Shown here one piece after another: positions 1 through 6,718 of a DNA stretch of 20,878 bases (position 1 is the first letter of the stretch; every line of letters begins with the position of its first letter). The notes below the pieces were generated by a model that had not been told where the DNA came from, made no database searches, and saw only the letters and a list, made by a program, of their open reading frames with translations. The stretch is from the IMG/VR virus record IMGVR_UViG_3300035182_002000, positions 1 to 20,878 of that record; one strand, given 5' to 3'. The DNA is from a virus. A program made the position numbers and the translations under genes.

Positions 1-61
1 TATGTACATATTGAGACAAATAATTCCCTGGTTTAATAAACCATTACCTAAGGAAAAACAC

Positions 62-283
62 ATGAATCATTTTTCACAAGAATTTCTTGACAAGTTGATT
101 GCAGAACATAGACTTATATCTGCTGCTATTTTACAACTATCCAGCAAACATTCTGATAGCGGCTATGCTAGATATGTGCGCTCCCATGGTGTTGATGCTG
201 TTGATCAAGCAAGAAAAAATCTCTATGTTAGGAAGGTAGAACTTGAAGCTCAGATTGACGTCTTAAGAGATTACCTAAATTGA
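62..283 (+). CDS. small hypothetical protein
   Basis: A 73-aa protein that I do not recognise. The frame is open upstream to an ATG at position 2, but the ATG at 62 is preferred because AGGA lies at 51-54, seven bases ahead of it, while the position-2 ATG has no visible upstream sequence. The protein is mostly charged and helical in character: an N-terminal stretch around FLDKLIAEHR, a central SDSGYARYVRSHG segment, and a C-terminal Lys/Glu/Arg-rich helix. There is no signal peptide, membrane segment or Cys pair. Its last nine bases overlap the 3' end of the convergent oxygenase gene on the other strand. It may belong to an operon that starts left of the window. The reading frame is convincing; the function is unknown. 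Confidence 0.6.
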   Translation: MNHFSQEFLDKLIAEHRLISAAILQLSSKHSDSGYARYVRSHGVDAVDQARKNLYVRKVELEAQIDVLRDYLN

Positions 284-1222
284 GTGAATAAGGTTGTTTG
301 CCTCTGCATATTCAAACAGATTTCTGGTCCATTTTCTTACCCCCGCAAAATATTCAGGAGTAAAATTTTCTTCATAAGACTCAACAGGAAACATTCCACC
401 ATAATGCATGCCAAGTCTATTTCTAATTCTTAAATTAGAAATAGTGTGTGTTATAAAACACGGACTAAAATCTTTAGTCGTGTTTGGCCCAGTAGTTAGA
501 AGCAGTGTTTTTGCTACAGTTTTCTCCATATCTGATAAGCCATCTAACCATCCCTTGATCCCGACGTCACAAATTAGGTGTGACCGATATTGTGCTTCAT
601 CTTCCATTTTTAGTACTGTATGTGGCTCAAAATTGTTAAAAATGTAGATATTCCCTTCATTTTGCATTCTCCAGAAATATGGAGAGGTTCTGTAAGGATG
701 GAAGTTAACACCATATGATCTACTTGAAGTGAATAATGGAACATGAATTCTAAATCCTATAAAGTGACGATAGTAACCATCACTATGCGGAAGAATGCAT
801 GTGTTTGAGTTAATAGTGTCAATGATAGCATTAAAGACAACAATCTTATCATTTAGTACAGCTTCAACACTTTCACGTATTTCTTCAATAACAGGCACAC
901 TTAGTTTCCTAAGTATTTCTGTAATTTCAGGATCATCATTATGGAGTAATAATTGTGAGTAATCGCCAGGCAACCATACTTCAGACATCTCATTAAATCC
1001 TTTCGATTTAGATTTAAAAATCTTCATATGATTGATAAGCATCATTTGCTCTTTTAAAGCAACATAGCTTGTTGACTCACCAATTTTTAGGACAGGATGA
1101 TTGCCTTCAACAGTTAAACTTAGATTTTTCTTTTTAAAATCTATGATGCTCTTAGACATGGTTTTAAGATGATCATAGATTTTCTGTTTATCGACATGTT
1201 CTAAATTGCGTAGTTCTGTCAT
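275..1222 (-). CDS. Asp/Asn beta-hydroxylase-like 2OG-Fe(II) oxygenase
   Basis: A 315-aa protein whose middle looks like the aspartyl/asparaginyl beta-hydroxylase branch of the 2-oxoglutarate- and Fe(II)-dependent dioxygenases. Visible residues are an H146-S-D148 iron-binding pair, R158-I-H160-V-P162 on the following strand, a distal H201 in NNFEPH, and R213 with H215 and D219 in YRSHLICDV, where Arg would hold 2-oxoglutarate. The spacing HxD...H...R fits the double-stranded beta-helix fold. The roughly 140-residue N-terminal region and the C-terminal 95 residues are not recognised and may set substrate choice. It is the last gene of a leftward run and starts only three bases after the PP-loop gene ends. 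The substrate is unknown; peptide side chain, free amino acid or lipid headgroup are all possible. Family call is good, specificity is not. Confidence 0.8.
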   Translation of the reverse strand: MTELRNLEHVDKQKIYDHLKTMSKSIIDFKKKNLSLTVEGNHPVLKIGESTSYVALKEQMMLINHMKIFKSKSKGFNEMSEVWLPGDYSQLLLHNDDPEITEILRKLSVPVIEEIRESVEAVLNDKIVVFNAIIDTINSNTCILPHSDGYYRHFIGFRIHVPLFTSSRSYGVNFHPYRTSPYFWRMQNEGNIYIFNNFEPHTVLKMEDEAQYRSHLICDVGIKGWLDGLSDMEKTVAKTLLLTTGPNTTKDFSPCFITHTISNLRIRNRLGMHYGGMFPVESYEENFTPEYFAGVRKWTRNLFEYAEANNLIHSI

Positions 1223-1225
1223 TAT

Positions 1226-2161
1226 TTATCCTTCTGTTAGCATAGTAACTAACTGTTCATATGAAAATCGTTGTGCAGAATGCGATGTGCTATATTGGAC
1301 ATACTTTGCCAGTTCTTTGTTTATAGAGACAATATCTTCCCTATTCTTTAGGTCTTCAAAACCATCGCTCTTAAAGCGTTCACGCAAGTCTAAAACTCTT
1401 TTATAAAAAGAATATTTGGTGCTGCGTGAATTTATTTTACCGGGTAACTGGCCCGTACAACATAATTTAACTTCTTCATCAGATAAAAATGACATTAAGA
1501 ATTCAGGCGACCACTGAAAAAATCCTGGAACTGCTGTTAGATTAAAGTTTAATACAGTATAGTACCAAGGCATCATGTATTCAAGCTCAACATACGACCA
1601 TTTTCCACCTTCATTTAAAAATAGCACATCAGCGTTCCCTAAAACTGGTACCCATCCTTCATTGCTTTTACGAATCATAGCCATCGCAATCGGCATCATA
1701 AAGATTAATTTACAGTTTGTTTTAAGTGCTAGTTGTTTTGCTGCATCTGATTTAAGCACTTGTACTATGTCTACAATTTCCTGATGAAAGTTTATTCGAT
1801 GAGCATTTTTAGAAACAAATGTATCAACATCTATTTGGTCATAATAGTTAATGAGCTTACCTTCTGAAATGTATCTAATATTAAAGATGTCAATCTTTTC
1901 ATCTGTTGAATCTATAAACATCCTCGCCATTGCTTCACAATCACGGCCACCAGAATAAAAAAGTAATGGTTTTTTACCTATAAGTTTTGCACGCTGAGTA
2001 ATTTCTTTGGCAGCTATCATTCCTTCAGTCTTAAAATCTTGCCATTGGCGCTCACATTTACCAAACGCAGAAAAGAAAAGATCAGCATAATCAGTTCGCA
2101 TCGTGAATGGTTGATTATTTACCCCAAATACAAAATGATTGTTCTTTGTCATTTCAAACAT
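1226..2161 (-). CDS. PP-loop ATPase-like protein (ATP pyrophosphatase fold)
   Basis: A 311-aa protein with a P-loop-like ATP pyrophosphatase motif at residues 70-75 (SGGRDC) on a hydrophobic strand, KPLLFYSGGRD. In the family (PAPS reductase, tRNA thiolation and QueC-type enzymes, asparagine synthetase) the motif is SGGxDS and grips ATP, which is cleaved to AMP and pyrophosphate to activate a substrate. Here Cys replaces the final Ser. A second conserved-looking part lies around residues 167-222 (GWVPVLGNAD, KWSYVELE, FFQWSPEF). The ATG at 2161 is preferred over an in-frame ATG nine bases later because AGGAG sits seven bases upstream. It overlaps the preceding gene by eight bases, suggesting translational coupling. 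Substrate is unknown; the neighbours suggest a biosynthetic or modification role. Confidence 0.75.
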   Translation of the reverse strand: MFEMTKNNHFVFGVNNQPFTMRTDYADLFFSAFGKCERQWQDFKTEGMIAAKEITQRAKLIGKKPLLFYSGGRDCEAMARMFIDSTDEKIDIFNIRYISEGKLINYYDQIDVDTFVSKNAHRINFHQEIVDIVQVLKSDAAKQLALKTNCKLIFMMPIAMAMIRKSNEGWVPVLGNADVLFLNEGGKWSYVELEYMMPWYYTVLNFNLTAVPGFFQWSPEFLMSFLSDEEVKLCCTGQLPGKINSRSTKYSFYKRVLDLRERFKSDGFEDLKNREDIVSINKELAKYVQYSTSHSAQRFSYEQLVTMLTEG

Positions 2162-2621
2162 TTCTAAGCTCCTGTTTCAAACATGCCTTCATTATAATTC
2201 TATCATAAGGAGCTGCAAGGTATAAAATAATATAATCATTTACAAATTCTATGTTAGAAAAATTATGCGCGAGTACTTTATTTACCCTATACAAGTCAAA
2301 AGACTCTGCAAGCGCCTCTTGTAAATCATAATTTTCAACGAAGTAAACATCTCTTGGTTTTTTTTCTTCTATAAGTGACATTAGTGCTTGAACAGAAGGA
2401 ACGGCACTCATTCCATCAACTATACACAGACCTGAGTCAAACTCGCTTTCTGTGTAATATAAATCGCCTGGTTCGTTGAAACATTCAATAACCCCAAAAT
2501 GCGTTACATTTGGGTTTAGGAAGTAATTATCTAAAAGGCGTGTATCAGTTTTGTTATAAAGCTTCGATATTAAGTGTTCACGATAAAGCTTCATATCTTG
2601 ATTTGAATTATCAGTCTGCAT
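2154..2621 (-). CDS. hypothetical protein in oxygenase/PP-loop cluster
   Basis: A 155-aa protein that I cannot assign. It is acidic in the middle (GDLYYTESEFDSG), followed by a possible small alpha/beta region (PSVQALMSLIEEKKPRDVYF) and a hydrophobic strand near the C-terminus (DYIILYLAAPYDRIIM). There is no signal peptide or metal-binding Cys/His set. It lies between the second oxygenase-like gene and the PP-loop gene on the same strand, 33 bases after the former and overlapping the latter by eight bases, so it is probably co-transcribed and may be an accessory subunit or carrier. The first ATG has only a purine-rich stretch upstream (AAGAAG), so the in-frame ATG at residue 10 is an alternative start. 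Confidence 0.6.
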   Translation of the reverse strand: MQTDNSNQDMKLYREHLISKLYNKTDTRLLDNYFLNPNVTHFGVIECFNEPGDLYYTESEFDSGLCIVDGMSAVPSVQALMSLIEEKKPRDVYFVENYDLQEALAESFDLYRVNKVLAHNFSNIEFVNDYIILYLAAPYDRIIMKACLKQELRNV

Positions 2622-2654
2622 AAAACTATATCTTCTTATTTTACTTATAAGATA

Positions 2655-3407
2655 TCAATTTGATTGATTTTCTAAGTATTTTTTAATTTTTTGACGTGTA
2701 TCTTCTGTAAAAATTCCATCAACCCTTAGACTTATTACTAAACGATTAGATGGGTCTGACCCATGAAAATCAGAATTATTAAAAGTTACAGCCCGCGCAT
2801 TTCCAAAATAATGCTTTATGTTATTTTTTTCATCGTAAACAAAGAATTTTTTATCATTCTTGCTTAAGGAAATCCAAATAAATTCATCTTGAAGATGGTA
2901 ATCTCTGTGAATTGGTGTAAAGCTGTGATGCTCGTTTCTGAACAATACAATTCTACCAAATTCTTCAAATAAACCCCAAGATTTGATTTCATCTACAATA
3001 AATGGAAAATTTTCTATAACTGGTTTATCAACACAGTTTTCCCAACGTTCTTTACCATTATAAGCACCAGATGAGGTATTTCTTATTGAACATGATGCCC
3101 CAATATAAGCACAAGGATATTTCAAATTTAAATATTCCATTCCCTGATATGGATCCAGCTGTGTCAGCGTTTTAAAGTCTGGATGTTGTGGCGATTGCAA
3201 AACATTTTTGTAAAAAGAAAGTAACTCTGTTTGAGTCTGGTCAAACATTGTGTGTTGAGTGCCTATGAAAGCAGTAACAAAATGTGGTCTAGATTTAGCT
3301 ATTGCAAATATCATCTTGTCTATGAATGAATCAAAATCATTAAATACAATTGCACCAGCTTTTTCTAAATCAACAAACGGAATGCTTGAATTGTTGTAAC
3401 CTTTCAT
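2655..3407 (-). CDS. 2OG-Fe(II) oxygenase-like protein
   Basis: A 250-aa protein whose C-terminal half fits a 2-oxoglutarate/Fe(II) dioxygenase beta-helix: H167-R-D169 within FTPIHRDYH, a strand FIWISLS, a strand KFFVYDE, then H215 in NNSDFHGSD and R228 in SLRVDG. HxD...H would bind iron and R228 the 2-oxoglutarate carboxylate. The first 130 residues carry no recognised motif. The start is firm: AAGGAG lies seven bases upstream of the ATG. It leads a leftward run with the unknown 155-aa protein, the PP-loop protein and the Asp/Asn-hydroxylase-like protein. A GATAAATA octamer on the minus strand (3446 to 3439), 31 bases ahead of the start, could be a late promoter for the run. Substrate is unknown. 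The enzyme call rests on motif order only. Confidence 0.68.
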   Translation of the reverse strand: MKGYNNSSIPFVDLEKAGAIVFNDFDSFIDKMIFAIAKSRPHFVTAFIGTQHTMFDQTQTELLSFYKNVLQSPQHPDFKTLTQLDPYQGMEYLNLKYPCAYIGASCSIRNTSSGAYNGKERWENCVDKPVIENFPFIVDEIKSWGLFEEFGRIVLFRNEHHSFTPIHRDYHLQDEFIWISLSKNDKKFFVYDEKNNIKHYFGNARAVTFNNSDFHGSDPSNRLVISLRVDGIFTEDTRQKIKKYLENQSN

Positions 3408-3438
3408 GTTGTATCTCCTTATAAGATAAGATAAGAAA

Positions 3439-3446
3439 TATTTATC
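3439..3446 (-). promoter_or_regulatory. putative T4-like late promoter
   Basis: On the minus strand this reads GATAAATA, one base from the T4 late octamer TATAAATA, and lies 31 bases before the start of the leftward oxygenase run. The same spacing is seen at the two neck genes. The region is AT-rich, so a chance match is possible. Confidence 0.4.
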
Positions 3447-3496
3447 TTTTAATCATTCTGTATTTTAAATAATGTTATATTTTTAGGAGTTAAAAT

Positions 3497-4282
3497 ATGT
3501 TAAGATCGCGGTTTTTCCTACTGCAATTTCTTCCAGCACATTTAGTGTTTCTTGCATCTATATTGCTTATAGAAAAAATTACAATCCCAATGTTAATTTC
3601 ATGGTTTCTTTTATGGGTAATCGTTGGTGGATTTGGTATTGAGGTTGGTTTTCATAGAGCAATAAGTCATAATCATTTTCAACTATCTGAAAGAACTAAG
3701 AAAATTTTAGGTATTATAGGTATGTTTGGTATGAATGGCGCTCCTATGTCTTGGCGAGCCATGCATGTAGTTCACCACCGTTTTGCAGACACAGAGAATG
3801 ATCTTCACTCTCCTATTCACGGTTTTGTTCAGTCCTATTTATCGTACACGTGGAAGGTTGAACAAGAAAGTAAAAGCGGAAATCTTGCCTTTAGGCTTGC
3901 TGTAAAGCAAATGATGAAAGATCCGTTCTGGGTATTTTTAGATAAATGGGTACACATTATAGTGTTTACAACGCTGGTATTATCACTTATTATTTCTCCC
4001 ACAATAGCTTTTGTTATATCAGCAACAATGATAGCTTGCTATAATCAAACAGCATTTGTTAATGTTTTTGCACATGGAACTAATGGTAAGCGTTCGCATG
4101 ATACTAAAGATCATTCATTAAATCGACCAATACTCGGGTACTTTACATTTGGTCTGTCACTTCATAATAATCATCATTTCAATCCAGGAAATCCTAATTT
4201 TGGTGAAGATAGATATCTAGATATTGGATATGTTTTTGGAAAAATGGTTAAATTTTTAGATGAAAAATTTTCACTTAGGTAA
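3497..4282 (+). CDS. acyl-lipid/acyl-CoA fatty acid desaturase
   Basis: A 261-aa integral membrane protein with all three histidine boxes of the delta-9-type desaturases: H53-RAIS-H58, H90-VV-HH94 (followed by RFADTENDLHSP, very close to the family consensus) and H223-NN-HH227. H193 in FAHG may be a further ligand. These histidines hold the di-iron centre that introduces a cis double bond into an acyl chain. Hydrophobic segments lie at about residues 6-25, 31-50, 152-172 and 170-190. Length is near that of short bacterial desaturases. The start has AGGAG seven bases upstream. It is divergent from the oxygenase run across an 89-base AT-rich gap. The gene is probably a host-derived auxiliary metabolic gene that alters membrane lipid unsaturation during infection. 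Confidence 0.92.
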   Translation: MLRSRFFLLQFLPAHLVFLASILLIEKITIPMLISWFLLWVIVGGFGIEVGFHRAISHNHFQLSERTKKILGIIGMFGMNGAPMSWRAMHVVHHRFADTENDLHSPIHGFVQSYLSYTWKVEQESKSGNLAFRLAVKQMMKDPFWVFLDKWVHIIVFTTLVLSLIISPTIAFVISATMIACYNQTAFVNVFAHGTNGKRSHDTKDHSLNRPILGYFTFGLSLHNNHHFNPGNPNFGEDRYLDIGYVFGKMVKFLDEKFSLR

Positions 4283-4366
4283 ACCAATCTTATTCATTTT
4301 GCTTGATAATCTTTGGAAAAACTGTTTAAATGAACACAACGTTCTAAATATTGAAGATTAGAATTA

Positions 4367-4374
4367 TATAAATA
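4367..4374 (+). promoter_or_regulatory. putative T4-like late promoter (exact TATAAATA)
   Basis: An exact TATAAATA lies in the 175-base gap after the desaturase gene, 83 bases ahead of the 99-aa gene at 4458. A second, imperfect copy (TATAAATG) follows at 4405-4412. The gap holds no other clear feature; I see no strong terminator for the desaturase gene. Confidence 0.5.
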
Positions 4375-4457
4375 GCATATATGAATTTAAAGTGTCTATT
4401 AAAATATAAATGACTTTTAAATTAAACACTCAAAAACCACCATTTTAAGGAGTTAAC

Positions 4458-4757
4458 ATGGTAATAGTTACAACTACAACTGTTCGTCCAAATGCAAATG
4501 TGCCTTTCTATCTTCAAAGTAATCCTAGTTTAAGAGAACAATTTAACAAATTTATGAATGGACATCCAAAAGTTAAATCCAGATCATCTGTCTTATCTGA
4601 GGATACTCTTACATTTAAAACTGTTATAGTCTGTGATTCTCAAGAAGATTTAGAAGCAATTCGTAATGATGTTAATGCAGCATTTCCTAATTTTTATCAA
4701 AACCGCAAAGATTACTGTGATGCACACAATATCAAAATTGATGTAACTGTAGAATAA
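4458..4757 (+). CDS. small hypothetical phage protein
   Basis: A 99-aa soluble protein that I do not recognise. It opens with a Thr/Val-rich strand (VIVTTTTVRP), has a basic patch (GHPKVKSRSS) and ends with an alternating strand (NIKIDVTVE), giving an overall alpha/beta look with a helix at about residues 61-73. The start is clear, with AAGGAG six bases upstream. A TATAAATA octamer 83 bases upstream suggests late expression, so it may be a minor virion or assembly protein. The next gene starts 18 bases after its stop and is likely co-transcribed. Confidence 0.65.
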   Translation: MVIVTTTTVRPNANVPFYLQSNPSLREQFNKFMNGHPKVKSRSSVLSEDTLTFKTVIVCDSQEDLEAIRNDVNAAFPNFYQNRKDYCDAHNIKIDVTVE

Positions 4758-4775
4758 TAATTTTAATTTAATTAC

Positions 4776-5306
4776 ATGCAATTTCTAATTGATAATCCAA
4801 GTACTGAAACTAAAAATTTTATAGCACCTTTTTTTAATGGTGCTATTGTTGATTATCCAGGGGTAAATTCTGAAGAGATTGTTATTGCACGTGATGATTC
4901 TGGAATAATTCAAGGCGTCTTGCAATATCGTGTTAGCCTTTATAACATGGTTGCTGCAATTATATTTGTATGTGTTTCACCGGGTGCTAAACTGTCAGTA
5001 TTCGGTGGGTTGATTGATAAATTTCTGACAAGAATTGAAGAATTAGGAATTACAACAATCTATGCAACAATCCCCAAAAAGCATTATGATTCATATTCAA
5101 TAGCAGATAAAAAAAGACAAGAAAATATTCGAAAACGTCGGTATCCTATGATGTTGCGTTGGCAATCATATCTTCAGGAAATAATACCTACACAGCAAGT
5201 TTCTTCTGCACATGTGGTAAAAATGCATACACTTTCAGGTAGAACTTACTTAAAACCGACTATTATTATAAAGTACGAACTTAAAGATGAATTTAAAAAA
5301 ATATGA
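4776..5306 (+). CDS. possible GNAT-like acetyltransferase fold protein
   Basis: A 176-aa protein. Residues 34-100 show a pattern that could be a GNAT fold: a strand with DDSGIIQGVLQYRV, a hydrophobic strand AAIIFVCVSPGA, a helix LIDKFLTRIEELG and a strand ITTIYATI. This matches the order of strands 2-4 and helix 3 around the acetyl-CoA site, but a clear Q/RxxGxG/A loop is not visible, so binding may be altered or absent. The C-terminal half is basic (KKRQENIRKRRYP) and ends in a beta-rich tail. There is no good Shine-Dalgarno; the gene probably depends on the preceding gene 18 bases upstream. The reading frame is convincing and the fold call is tentative. Confidence 0.5.
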   Translation: MQFLIDNPSTETKNFIAPFFNGAIVDYPGVNSEEIVIARDDSGIIQGVLQYRVSLYNMVAAIIFVCVSPGAKLSVFGGLIDKFLTRIEELGITTIYATIPKKHYDSYSIADKKRQENIRKRRYPMMLRWQSYLQEIIPTQQVSSAHVVKMHTLSGRTYLKPTIIIKYELKDEFKKI

Positions 5307-5414
5307 ATTTCGAAAGATAAATTCGGTGGAAATAAATTCTGTGTGTTAGTATAAATTAAATCTTAATGAGATGCTTATGCACAAATGATAAAGCTGCTAT
5401 TGACTATGATGTGT

Positions 5415-5450
5415 TATTTTAAAATCAGGCTACTAAGTATTTTAAAATCA
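5415..5450. repeat. 13-bp direct repeat with palindromic core, next to a C9 tract
   Basis: The 13-mer TATTTTAAAATCA occurs at 5415-5427 and again at 5438-5450, and its core ATTTTAAAAT is a 10-base palindrome. Six bases after the second copy is a run of nine C (5456-5464), unusual in this AT-rich DNA. The 189-base gap between the two convergent genes holds nothing else clear apart from a possible terminator. Confidence 0.5.
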
Positions 5451-5480
5451 AATAACCCCCCCCCATTTAAGTTAAGCAAC

Positions 5481-5510
5481 CACACTAGTAAATTTTTACT
5501 GTGTTTTTTT
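5481..5510 (+). terminator. possible bulged hairpin terminator
   Basis: CACA...GTAAA pairs with TTTAC...TGTG (5481-5503) with a three-base CTA bulge in the left arm, followed by seven T (5504-5510). It would end rightward transcription from the 4458-5306 pair. It overlaps the 3' end of the convergent LysM-like gene. The stem is weak and bulged. Confidence 0.3.
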
Positions 5511-5726
5511 ACAAAATGCTCTTTCTTGATGTCGTGCTAAGATAGGAATAAGAACCGCCATTCCAGGTCTAGGTATCTGCAAGTCTGGATTACAGTGCTT
5601 GAACTGCTCTAAAAGAATTTTCATTTCATCATTAGTTACATCATAAAAATTGTACTTTTTTATGGCCGCGACAACTGTTTCGCCTGGCATAAATAAGTGG
5701 TCAATTGTTTTTGGTCTATCTTTCAT
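5496..5726 (-). CDS. small LysM-like protein
   Basis: A 76-aa protein that resembles one LysM unit: residues 13-61 run MPGETVVAAIKKYNF, then a linker helix, then CNPDLQIPRPGMAVLIPI. The closing N-P-x-x-x-I-x-x-P-G-x-x-x-x-I-P pattern is the strongest part. LysM units bind peptidoglycan-like glycans, and phage baseplate and tail proteins (T4 gp53 among them) carry such folds. There is no signal peptide. The start is supported by a strong AAGGAGG four bases upstream. It is divergent from the epimerase gene, 37 bases away, and is a lone minus-strand gene. It could be a small tail or baseplate-associated protein. Confidence 0.6.
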   Translation of the reverse strand: MKDRPKTIDHLFMPGETVVAAIKKYNFYDVTNDEMKILLEQFKHCNPDLQIPRPGMAVLIPILARHQERAFCKKTQ

Positions 5727-5746
5727 ACATCCTCCTTAGATATTTT

Positions 5747-5754
5747 TATTTACA
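5747..5754 (-). promoter_or_regulatory. possible late promoter variant
   Basis: On the minus strand this reads TGTAAATA, the same variant seen ahead of the gp14-like gene, but only 20 bases from the LysM-like start. The short spacing makes this the weakest of the octamers. Confidence 0.22.
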
Positions 5755-5763
5755 CTTATCAAA

Positions 5764-6675
5764 ATGAACAATATACTCGTAACTGGTGGTCAGGGATTTA
5801 TTGGCCAACATTTAGTAATGTCACTAATTGATCTTGGCTACAGCGTTACTGTAGTAGATTATGATGCAAGCGTCCCTTGTCATGCTAATTTTTTCTATCC
5901 TCAAGATTGTTCTTTGTTCTTTGAACAAAGAATGATTCAATTTGATACTGCTAATCTTCGTGATATCTTAGGCGATCCTGTAAAATATGATCTTGTTATT
6001 CATTTAGCTGCTATTCCTAGAGTAGGCATATCGCTGAACGCGCCGGCGCGTGTCATTAAGAACAATGTTAATTCAACTATTTTTGCTGCAGAATACTGTA
6101 GAAAAGCAGGCATTCCTCTTATCAACATTTCAAGCAGTTCAGTAGTGTGGGCTGATTGTGATAAGAACCCTTATGCCCTTAGTAAGAAGATGGGTGAACA
6201 GATTATTAACACATATAGAGAAACTTTTAATGTAAAAGCAACTAATGTACGCCTGTTCAACGTGTATGGTCCTGGTGAAAAAGATAATGGCAATTATACT
6301 ACACTAATCAGAAGATGCAAGACTGCTTTAAGAACTAAAACACCACTTCCACTTTTTGGCACAGGTGAAAATCGACGCGATTACACACACGTCTTAGATG
6401 TAGTTCAGGGAATTATTCTTGTCATGCGTGATGTGCAGCAAAACACATTTAAACCAGTTTATGAACTTGGGTCTGGAACAGGGCATATTTCAGTAAATGA
6501 CATAATTAAAGAATTTAGCGAAGCAGGTTTAACTGTTGATCCTCAACCTGCTAGACCGGGTGATCCGCCATTGACAAAAGCTGATACTACTCTTTGGCCA
6601 GAAGGGTGGGCACCTAAAATAGATGTTTTGACCCACATTCGTAATTGGATTCATATGGGGTGTCAACACGACTAA
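5764..6675 (+). CDS. NAD-dependent epimerase/dehydratase (extended SDR)
   Basis: A 303-aa member of the extended short-chain dehydrogenase/reductase family, typical of nucleotide-sugar epimerases and dehydratases. It has the N-terminal Rossmann motif TGGQGFIG (residues 7-14), HLAAIPRVG at 80-88, a Ser cluster at 123-126, and the catalytic Y137-ALS-K141. Length is near that of UDP-glucose 4-epimerase-like proteins. No good Shine-Dalgarno is visible, but the Rossmann strand must begin at this Met, so the start is safe. It sits immediately before the virion genes and is read in the same direction. It probably acts on an NDP-sugar, supplying a sugar for virion or DNA glycosylation or altering host surface sugars; the substrate cannot be read from the sequence. 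Confidence 0.9.
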   Translation: MNNILVTGGQGFIGQHLVMSLIDLGYSVTVVDYDASVPCHANFFYPQDCSLFFEQRMIQFDTANLRDILGDPVKYDLVIHLAAIPRVGISLNAPARVIKNNVNSTIFAAEYCRKAGIPLINISSSSVVWADCDKNPYALSKKMGEQIINTYRETFNVKATNVRLFNVYGPGEKDNGNYTTLIRRCKTALRTKTPLPLFGTGENRRDYTHVLDVVQGIILVMRDVQQNTFKPVYELGSGTGHISVNDIIKEFSEAGLTVDPQPARPGDPPLTKADTTLWPEGWAPKIDVLTHIRNWIHMGCQHD

Positions 6676-6679
6676 GAAT

Positions 6680-6687
6680 CATAAATA
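6680..6687 (+). promoter_or_regulatory. putative T4-like late promoter
   Basis: CATAAATA lies just after the epimerase stop and 31 bases before the gp13-like neck gene. It fits the NATAAATA series found ahead of most virion genes in the window. Confidence 0.5.
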
Positions 6688-6718
6688 CACATATGTAACA
6701 ATTTTTAGGGCCTGATAA

